Positions 53,545-64,000 of a stretch of 64,000 nucleotides of DNA are shown piece after piece. How positions within the stretch are numbered: the stretch's first letter is position 1; the number at the start of each line of letters is the position of its first letter. Under the pieces are notes generated by a model. It was not told the origin of the DNA. It made no database searches and worked only from the letters and a program-made list of their open reading frames with translations. The stretch is from the NCBI RefSeq assembly GCF_003853705.1, contig NZ_QTQI01000013.1:124001-188000 (forward strand), given 5' to 3'. The position numbers were made by a program, and so were the translations under genes. This DNA is from Burkholderia sp. Bp8992 (GTDB lineage Bacteria > Pseudomonadota > Gammaproteobacteria > Burkholderiales > Burkholderiaceae).

Positions 53545-55011
53545 TCAGCGCGGCAGTTCCGTATGGCCCATCAGGTACGCATCGACCGAGCGCGCGCATT
53601 GGCGGCCTTCGCGGATCGCCCACACCACGAGCGACTGGCCGCGACGCATGTCGCCTGCCGCGAACACCTTGTCGACCGACGTGTAGTACGAACGATCGCC
53701 TTCGGTCGCCGCACGTGCGTTGCCGCGCGCATCCTTCGCGACGCCGAACGCGTCGAGCACCGGCGCCGCCGGCTGCGTGAAGCCCATCGCGAGCAGCACG
53801 AGGTCGGCCTTCATCTCGAACTCGGAACCCGGCACTTCCTGCATCTTGCCGTCCTTCCACTCGACGCGCACCGCGATCAGCTTCTCGACCTTGCCGTTCT
53901 TGCCTTCGAGGCGCTTCGTCGCGACCGCCCAGTCGCGTTCGCAACCTTCGTCGTGCGACGACGACGTGCGCATCTTGATCGGCCAGTACGGCCACACGAG
54001 CGGCTTGTTTTCCTCTTCCGGCGGCTGCGGCAGCAGCTCGAACTGCGTGACCTGCTTCGCGCCGTGACGGTTCGACGTGCCGACGCAGTCCGAACCCGTA
54101 TCGCCGCCGCCGATCACGATCACGTGCTTGCCCTTCGCGAGCAGCTGGTCGACGAGCTTGTCGCCCGCGTTCACGCGGTTCTGCTGCGGCAGGAAGTCCA
54201 TCGCGAAATGGACGCCCGCGAGCTCGCGGCCCGGCACCGGCAGGTCGCGCGGCGTTTCCGAACCGCCCGCGATCACGACCGCGTCGAATTCTTCCTTCAG
54301 CGTGTCCGGCGAGATGGTTTCCTTCGCGAGGCTGCCGATCGACTCCGGCAGCGGATCCTTGCCGATGAACACGCTGGTGCGGAACGTCACGCCTTCCGCT
54401 TCCATCTGGCGCATGCGGCGATCGATCAGCCACTTCTCGAGCTTGAAGTCGGGGATCCCGTAACGCAGCAGGCCGCCGATGCGGTCGTTCTTCTCGAACA
54501 CCGTCACGTCGTGGCCCGCGCGCGCGAGCTGCTGCGCGGCGGCGAGGCCCGCGGGGCCCGAACCGACGATCGCGACCTTCTTGCCCGTCTTGTGCTCGGC
54601 CGGCAGCGGCTTCACCCAGCCTTCCGCCCAGGCCTTGTCGATGATCGCGTGCTCGATCGACTTGATGCCGACCGGGTCGTTGTTGATCCCGAGCGTGCAC
54701 GCCGCCTCGCACGGCGCCGGGCAGATGCGGCCCGTGAATTCCGGGAAGTTGTTGGTCGAGTGCAGGACTTCGATCGCCTGCTGCCAGTCCTGGCGGTAAA
54801 CGAGATCGTTGAAGTCCGGAATGATGTTGTTGACCGGGCAGCCGTTGTTGCAGAACGGGATGCCGCAATCCATGCAGCGCGCGCCCTGGATCTTCGCGTC
54901 CGCGTCGGTCAGTGCCGCGACGAATTCCTTGTAGTGCTTCACGCGCGTGAGCGGTGCTTCGTACGCCTCGTGGCGGCGTTCGAACTCCAGAAAACCGGTT
55001 GCCTTGCCCAT
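53545..55011 (-). CDS. gltD: glutamate synthase small subunit
   Basis: A 488-residue NADPH-dependent electron-input subunit. N-terminal 4Fe-4S cysteine groups ([29 protein letters not shown]), FAD motif [22 protein letters not shown] and NADP motif [17 protein letters not shown] are all present. It passes electrons to GltB for the conversion of glutamine and 2-oxoglutarate to two glutamate. It follows gltB by 84 bp. Confidence 0.97.
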   Translation of the reverse strand: MGKATGFLEFERRHEAYEAPLTRVKHYKEFVAALTDADAKIQGARCMDCGIPFCNNGCPVNNIIPDFNDLVYRQDWQQAIEVLHSTNNFPEFTGRICPAPCEAACTLGINNDPVGIKSIEHAIIDKAWAEGWVKPLPAEHKTGKKVAIVGSGPAGLAAAQQLARAGHDVTVFEKNDRIGGLLRYGIPDFKLEKWLIDRRMRQMEAEGVTFRTSVFIGKDPLPESIGSLAKETISPDTLKEEFDAVVIAGGSETPRDLPVPGRELAGVHFAMDFLPQQNRVNAGDKLVDQLLAKGKHVIVIGGGDTGSDCVGTSNRHGAKQVTQFELLPQPPEEENKPLVWPYWPIKMRTSSSHDEGCERDWAVATKRLEGKNGKVEKLIAVRVEWKDGKMQEVPGSEFEMKADLVLLAMGFTQPAAPVLDAFGVAKDARGNARAATEGDRSYYTSVDKVFAAGDMRRGQSLVVWAIREGRQCARSVDAYLMGHTELPR

Positions 55012-55095
55012 AAGGTGCTCTTCTGTTCGGTGTATCGGGTGGGGGAGCCGCGCGCAGCTTCATGCGCGCGCGGCATTCGCTATGTCGTTCGTCGC

Positions 55096-59799
<4,704 letters not shown>

Positions 59800-59929
59800 G
59801 GGGACACCGTCGTAAAGGGGGCCTGGAGGCCGTTGAACCGTTTTCTTGTTGCCGTCGATCCCGCTCCCGACGGGAGACGGCACGGCCGACAGTGGTTGGG
59901 CAGGCTTCGCCCGGGCCACCGGAATTCGG

Positions 59930-59959
59930 AATATACGCGACGAATCAAGGGAATAGCAA
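59930..59959 (-). promoter_or_regulatory. candidate gltB promoter
   Basis: TTGCTA (59959-59954) and TATATT (59935-59930) are separated by 18 bp. They would give a start about 125 bases before gltB. Reasonable but unconfirmed. Confidence 0.45.
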
Positions 59960-60040
59960 CAAAAACCGCTTGATCGAACCCTAATTAAATGCATGCATTC
60001 ATCTGGTGCCGTTTTATTGGGGACGTATCATTTTGGTGCA

Positions 60041-60067
60041 AAAAGAAGCGGCGCCCGCAGCGCCGCT
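60041..60067 (-). terminator. intrinsic terminator after the RAYT-like gene
   Basis: AGCGGCGC-TGCGG-GCGCCGCT, then TCTTTT on the minus strand. An 8-bp GC stem, 21 bp past the stop codon. It would isolate the RAYT-like gene from gltB transcription. Confidence 0.85.
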
Positions 60068-60087
60068 CCTGACCCGCCTTTCCGGCA

Positions 60088-60801
60088 TTACTGCTGGATC
60101 GGCGGCGTGTTTTCACGCACCTTTCTGGGGCGTCCGCGCGGCAGCGGCGACACGCGCCGGTTCGCGGTCCGCGCCGCCCACTCGCGGTAATGCTCGCCGC
60201 CGAGCACCCAGCCCTTCAGCGTCGCCTGCTGCAGCTGGTCGGCCTGCCGTTCGTCGAGCGGCTGCTCGCACAGCTCCTTGTACGCGCGCTGGCGGTCGAA
60301 CGGCGTATTGCCGAGCGCCCAATAGAGCGGATGGTCAGTGATCAGGCTGTCGACGGTGAGCCCGACGTGATGCCGGTAGCTCGACCAGCGATAGGCCTCG
60401 GGCGTCGCGACGAGCTGCGAACGCACGGGGCTCATCTCGACCACGCGGCTCGCGAGCAGGAAATAGCGCTCGCCTTCGATCACGGTCGCGCGGTAGCGGC
60501 CCTCCCACAGCGTGCCGCGCCGCGAGTAGCGCCGGTTGAAATGCGCAACGTAGCGGCGGCCGACGGCCTGCATCGCCTTCGGCAGGCTCGCCTCGTCGCT
60601 CGGTGTCACGAGGAGTTGCACCTGGCGCGGCAGCAGCACGTAGGCATGCACCGACAGGTGATGATCGCGTGCGGCGGCCTTCAGGCAATCGATGAAGAGT
60701 TCGTAGTCCTGGTCGTCGACGAACGCGGGTTGCTGATCCAGGCCGCGCAGTATCACGTGCTGCGGCTGGTCGGGAACGTAGAGTCGTGCTAACCGTGCCA
60801 T
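60088..60801 (-). CDS. RAYT/Y1-transposase-like protein with degenerate HUH motif
   Basis: A 237-residue protein of the REP-associated tyrosine transposase family: RLYVPDQPQHVILRG start, FNRRYSRRGTLWEGRYRATVIEG middle, then YFLLASRVVEMSPVR. In active members the metal motif is HVH; here it is Q60-V-Q62 in LLPRQVQLLV. The usual RYIE..NPVR tyrosine is replaced (V120). Nothing suggests a recent insertion: no inverted repeats or target duplications are seen. It is probably a domesticated or inactive DNA-binding protein. Confidence 0.82.
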   Translation of the reverse strand: MARLARLYVPDQPQHVILRGLDQQPAFVDDQDYELFIDCLKAAARDHHLSVHAYVLLPRQVQLLVTPSDEASLPKAMQAVGRRYVAHFNRRYSRRGTLWEGRYRATVIEGERYFLLASRVVEMSPVRSQLVATPEAYRWSSYRHHVGLTVDSLITDHPLYWALGNTPFDRQRAYKELCEQPLDERQADQLQQATLKGWVLGGEHYREWAARTANRRVSPLPRGRPRKVRENTPPIQQ

Positions 60802-60936
60802 GCTGAATGTCCGTTTGAACGCGTTAGGAAATACCCGGAGGTCCGAAAATGCGCACCTGCGTAGAATGCCTGTCCCTGCGGCGCGCGTATGCGTACGGTC
60901 GTGCGAATCCTAGGGAGAAAACTCTAACTTACGAGC

Positions 60937-60966
60937 TTGTTTGGTTTTAAACGCAGTCGTCATAAT
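60937..60966 (+). promoter_or_regulatory. candidate ompW promoter
   Basis: TTGTTT (60937-60942) and CATAAT (60961-60966) with an 18-bp spacer, 29 bp before the OmpW ATG, which has GGAGGAGACACA ahead of it. Plausible start near 60973. Confidence 0.45.
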
Positions 60967-60995
60967 GAGCACGCCTTTAGATCGGAGGAGACACA

Positions 60996-61727
60996 ATGAA
61001 ACGAAAACTGGCCATTACGGGGGCTGCAGCGCTCGCATTCACGTTTGCGGGCGGTACGGCACAAGCACAATCCGCAGGTGATTTCTACGTCAGCACCGGC
61101 TGGTTCCACCTTGCGCCGCAGGACAGCAGCGACCCGCTGTTCGTCTACGGCGTAGGCGGCACGCCCATCAACCAGTCGATTCCCAATACCGGCGCCGGCA
61201 TCAGCGACGCCGATACGCTTGGGCTCGCAACGGGCTACTTCATCACCGACCATATCTCCACCGAGCTCGTTATGGGGATACCGCCGAAGTTCGACATTAC
61301 CGGCAAGGGTCAGTTCGAAAGATTCGGCGTACTCGGCCGTGCGTACCAGTGGAGCCCCGCCGTATTGCTGCGCTACCACTTCAACGACGCCAACGCGAAG
61401 TTCCGTCCGTATGTCGGCATCGGCGCGACGTATGTCTGGTTCACCGGCGCGAAGATCACGAACGGCAGCTTCGAGAACGGCGTGCTCGGCGGCCCGACCA
61501 GCGCCACGACCAGCAACCAGTGGGCGCCTGTCTTCAACGCCGGCTTCACGTACAACTTCACGAAACACTGGTTCGCAGGCCTGTCGCTCTCGTACATCCC
61601 GGTCAGTGTGACGGCGACCTTCACGACGGCCCGCCGGACGCCGGTCGGCACGCTGACGGAAACGTCGAAGGCCCACATCTCGCTGAACCCGATCGTCACG
61701 TACCTGAACGTCGGCTACCGCTTCTAA
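60996..61727 (+). CDS. OmpW-family outer-membrane protein
   Basis: A 243-residue beta-barrel porin. A Sec signal of about 25 residues ends AQA. Then come FYVSTGWFHLAPQDSS, the strands ELVMGIPPKFDITGKG, YHFNDANAKFRPYVGIGATYVWFTGAKI and the final YLNVGYRF ending in Phe. OmpW barrels pass small hydrophobic molecules. GGAGGAGACACA precedes the ATG. A strong terminator follows. Confidence 0.93.
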   Translation: MKRKLAITGAAALAFTFAGGTAQAQSAGDFYVSTGWFHLAPQDSSDPLFVYGVGGTPINQSIPNTGAGISDADTLGLATGYFITDHISTELVMGIPPKFDITGKGQFERFGVLGRAYQWSPAVLLRYHFNDANAKFRPYVGIGATYVWFTGAKITNGSFENGVLGGPTSATTSNQWAPVFNAGFTYNFTKHWFAGLSLSYIPVSVTATFTTARRTPVGTLTETSKAHISLNPIVTYLNVGYRF

Positions 61728-61810
61728 GCGTAGTCGAATATTTGGGGAATGGTTAATCCTGCTGCAATTTGTAGCGGATTTTTCCTGGCGTAACGTCTCC
61801 ACGATGCAAA

Positions 61811-61847
61811 ACGCCCCGGCGGGAATCCCGTCGGGGCGTCGTTTTTT
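61811..61847. terminator. bidirectional terminator between ompW and ugpQ
   Basis: ACGCCCCG-G-CGGG, loop AAT, CCCG-T-CGGGGCGT, followed by TTTTTT on the plus strand and TTTT on the minus strand. A 13-bp stem with one G-T pair. It serves both converging genes. Confidence 0.9.
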
Positions 61848-61903
61848 CGCGTCAGGCACGTTCCGGGCAAAAGTTTCACCGGACCCCGCAGCGACCGCTG
61901 CCG

Positions 61904-62674
61904 TCAGACGATGGCGATGTCGTCCAGCGCATCGGGCGCGATCAGGTCGATGCGGTCCGTGCAGACCGAATCGACGCCCCAGCGTGCGAGTTCGCGCGCC
62001 CGTTCGAGGTCGTTCACCGTGTAAGCCAGGATGCGCAGACCGGCCGCCTTGATCGCGCGCACGAGCGGTTCGTCGAGCTTTTTGTGGTCTGCATGCAACG
62101 ATACGCAGTCGAGCGCATCGACGACCTGGGCATGCCAGTCGTCCGGCACGGCTTCGTAGAGCATCCCGCGCGGCAGCGCCGGCACGGTCGCGTGCGCCTG
62201 CTGCAGTGCATCGAACGAGAACGACGACAGCAGCGGCGGCACCGCGGCATCGCGCCAGTACGCGGCCGCGTCGGCCGCGACGCGCTGCCCGGTCTCGCGT
62301 TCGCGCCCCGGGCACGGCTTGATCTCGACGTTCGCGGCCAGCCCGTGCGCGATGCAGCGCGCCGCCGCGGCCTCGAGCGTCGGCATCCGCTCGCCCGCGA
62401 AACGTGCGTCGCGCCACGCGCCCGCATCGAGCGCCGCCAGCGCCGCATAACGCATGCCCGCCGCCGCACCCGTGCCGTTCGAGGTCCGGTCGACCGTGTC
62501 GTCGTGCAGCAGGAACGTCACGTCGTCGGCCGACAGCTTCGCGTCGAACTCGACCATCCGGTGCCCGCGCCGCGCGCCCTCGTCGAGCGCGGCCAGCGTG
62601 TTCTCCGGCGCGAGCGTGCCGCCGCCGCGATGGGCGACGACGCGCGGATAGGGCCAGTCGGTGCGGAAGGTCAT
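61904..62674 (-). CDS. ugpQ: glycerophosphodiester phosphodiesterase
   Basis: A 256-residue GDPD TIM-barrel: VVAHRGGGTLAPENTLAAL with catalytic His, the metal-site acid in EFDAKLSADDVTFLLHDDTVDRTSNG, and VNDLERARELARWGVDSVCTDRIDL. It turns glycerophosphodiesters into glycerol 3-phosphate. It lies at the end of the ugp operon after ugpC. Confidence 0.94.
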   Translation of the reverse strand: MTFRTDWPYPRVVAHRGGGTLAPENTLAALDEGARRGHRMVEFDAKLSADDVTFLLHDDTVDRTSNGTGAAAGMRYAALAALDAGAWRDARFAGERMPTLEAAAARCIAHGLAANVEIKPCPGRERETGQRVAADAAAYWRDAAVPPLLSSFSFDALQQAHATVPALPRGMLYEAVPDDWHAQVVDALDCVSLHADHKKLDEPLVRAIKAAGLRILAYTVNDLERARELARWGVDSVCTDRIDLIAPDALDDIAIV

Positions 62675-62702
62675 CGTCGGTCTCTCGGCAAGTACAACGG
62701 GG

Positions 62703-63788
62703 TCAGCCGGCACGCTTGCCGGTTTCGGGATCGAAGAAATGCAGCCGGTGTGCGGGCAGCGCGGCCGCCAGCGCCGTGCCGCGCGCAGGACGGTCCGCGT
62801 GCGGCAGGCGCACCGCGACGTCGTGATTGCCCCAGCGGCCGTGCGCAAGGTTGTCCGCGCCGAGCAGCTCGCACGAGTCGACCGGCAGCGTCGCCTGCGC
62901 GACGCCCGGCTGCGGCGTCATGTGTTCGGGACGCACGCCGAGCACCCAGTCGCGCCCGGCGGCGATCGCCGTGCCGATGCCGGGCGCGCCGGCGACCGGC
63001 AGCGCAGGGCCGCCGCCCGCGACCGTGAACGTCGCGCCGTCTTCCGACAGCCGGCCGTGCATCAGGTTCATCGCCGGCGAGCCGATGAAGCCCGCGACGA
63101 ACACCGTCGCCGGCTTCTCGTACACGTCGACCGGCGCGCCGATCTGCTCCGCGTAGCCGCGGTTCATCACGATCACGCGCTGCGCGAGCGTCATCGCCTC
63201 GATCTGGTCGTGCGTCACGTAGACGCTCGTCGTCGCGAGCCGCGCATGCAGCCGCTGGATCTCGAGCCGCATCTGCACGCGCAGCTTCGCGTCGAGGTTC
63301 GACAACGGCTCGTCGAACAGGAACACCGACGGCTCGCGCACGATCGCGCGCCCCATCGCGACGCGCTGCCGCTGGCCGCCCGACAGCTCGCGCGGCCGCC
63401 GCGCGAGCAGCGGCTCCAGTTCGAGGATCTTCGCGGCCGCGGCCACCCGCGAATCGATCGTCGCGCGCTCGATCCCGCGGATCTTCAGCCCGTAGCCCAT
63501 GTTCTGCGCGACCGTCATGTGCGGGTACAGCGCATAGTTCTGGAACACCATCGCGATGTCGCGATCCTTCGGCTCAAGCGTATTGACGACGCGCTCGCCG
63601 ATCGCGATCTCGCCGTCCGTCACGGACTCGAGCCCCGCGATCATCCGCAGCAACGTCGACTTGCCGCAGCCCGACGGGCCGACCAGCACGATGAATTCGC
63701 CGTCCGCGATCCCCACGTCGATGCCGTGCAGCACGTGCTGCTTGCCGTCGTAGGATTTCCTGACGCCCTTCAAGCTCAGCGCAGCCAT
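62703..63788 (-). CDS. ugpC: sn-glycerol-3-phosphate ABC transporter ATPase
   Basis: A 361-residue CUT1-class ATPase with a regulatory C-terminus. Walker [10 protein letters not shown] is at 38-46, signature [14 protein letters not shown], Walker [13 protein letters not shown] and switch H in VTHDQIEAM. It powers UgpBAE. 28 bp separate it from ugpQ and 31 bp from ugpE. Confidence 0.95.
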   Translation of the reverse strand: MAALSLKGVRKSYDGKQHVLHGIDVGIADGEFIVLVGPSGCGKSTLLRMIAGLESVTDGEIAIGERVVNTLEPKDRDIAMVFQNYALYPHMTVAQNMGYGLKIRGIERATIDSRVAAAAKILELEPLLARRPRELSGGQRQRVAMGRAIVREPSVFLFDEPLSNLDAKLRVQMRLEIQRLHARLATTSVYVTHDQIEAMTLAQRVIVMNRGYAEQIGAPVDVYEKPATVFVAGFIGSPAMNLMHGRLSEDGATFTVAGGGPALPVAGAPGIGTAIAAGRDWVLGVRPEHMTPQPGVAQATLPVDSCELLGADNLAHGRWGNHDVAVRLPHADRPARGTALAAALPAHRLHFFDPETGKRAG

Positions 63789-63819
63789 ACCTGGTCCTTC
63801 TCCCGGTTACGTCCGTGGT

Positions 63820-64000
63820 TCATTTCTCGGAATCGACGAGGCCGCGCACGAACCAGCGCTGCATCGCCAGCACGACGACGAGCGGCGGAATCATCGCCAG
63901 CAGCGTCGCCGCCATCACGTATTGCCATTCGGTCGCGGCGTCGCCGCTCGCGATCATCGTCTTGATGCCCACCACCGCTGTCGACAGCGACGCCTCCGTC
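63820..64000 (-). CDS. ugpE: glycerol-3-phosphate transporter permease (3' part)
   Basis: The last 59 codons of a permease; the rest lies beyond the window. The end reads [21 protein letters not shown] then [12 protein letters not shown], the typical UgpE terminus. It is adjacent to ugpC, consistent with the ugpB-A-E-C-Q order. Confidence 0.93.
   Translation of the reverse strand, partial: TEASLSTAVVGIKTMIASGDAATEWQYVMAATLLAMIPPLVVVLAMQRWFVRGLVDSEK

Noticed and set aside
60088-60801. recent insertion sequence
   Set aside because: No terminal inverted repeats, subterminal hairpins or target duplications, and catalytic residues are lost; treated as a resident RAYT-like gene.

Overview
The window is high-GC DNA from a Burkholderia-type betaproteobacterium, most likely a Burkholderia cepacia complex or close relative. 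This is inferred from codon use and from the core-gene order sspA-sspB / petABC / tat-his-murA / mlaFEDACB / thiOSGE / gltBD, not from a database search. It divides into a prophage (about 1-17,340) and chromosomal core genes (about 17,293-64,000).

Prophage. The right part of a P2-like (Peduovirus-type) prophage fills the first 17.3 kb. Its head, lysis and baseplate genes lie beyond the left edge. Left to right it carries: an unrecognised small protein; a Com-like zinc-finger protein overlapping a beta-class DNA methyltransferase, in the place between tail-fibre genes and sheath where P2 carries accessory genes; the tail operon FI (sheath, TTG start), FII (tube), E/E' (with a T TTT TTG frameshift site), T (tape measure), U and D; an immunity region with an XRE repressor, a LysR-type HTH-only protein and divergent ribbon-helix-helix-like small proteins; an Ogr/Delta-like late activator; six small unknown genes; a toprim primase/helicase; a ~670-bp intergenic repeat region; a DUF4224-like protein; and a tyrosine integrase. 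The integrase abuts the 3' end of a tRNA-Thr(TGT) gene, the probable attachment site. A dyad before the sheath gene resembles an Ogr-dependent late promoter.

Core, 17.3-41.9 kb. Nearly everything is on the minus strand. After tRNA-Thr come sspB and sspA (stringent starvation proteins), petC-petB-petA (cytochrome bc1) and a Nif3-like protein divergent from a membrane-anchored HtrA protease. A long co-directional block then reads, in transcription order: mlaF-E-D-A-C-B (outer-membrane lipid asymmetry), an ABC-2 exporter pair, a BolA-like gene, murA, hisG-D-C-B, marC-like, hisH-A-F-I-E, a DUF4870-like membrane protein, a HIT protein and tatA-B-C. Histidine biosynthesis, envelope maintenance and Tat export may thus share transcription.

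Core, 42-64 kb. A thiamine operon thiO-thiS-thiG-thiE lies behind a TPP riboswitch with a well placed promoter. Plus-strand genes follow: an SbmA/YddA-like ABC transporter overlapping a short-chain dehydrogenase-like gene, an MFS transporter and a DadA-like D-amino-acid dehydrogenase. Then come thpR (RNA 2',3'-cyclic phosphodiesterase) with an alanine/glycine symporter, gltB-gltD (glutamate synthase), a RAYT-type transposase-like gene whose HUH motif is lost, an OmpW porin, and the end of a ugp operon (ugpE partial, ugpC, ugpQ).

I did not find a clearly new system. The most interesting places are the com-methyltransferase pair, the phage immunity and late-control elements, the repeat-rich region before the integrase, the degenerate RAYT protein, and an SDR-like protein lacking its catalytic tyrosine. 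No CRISPR array, rRNA or intact insertion sequence was seen.
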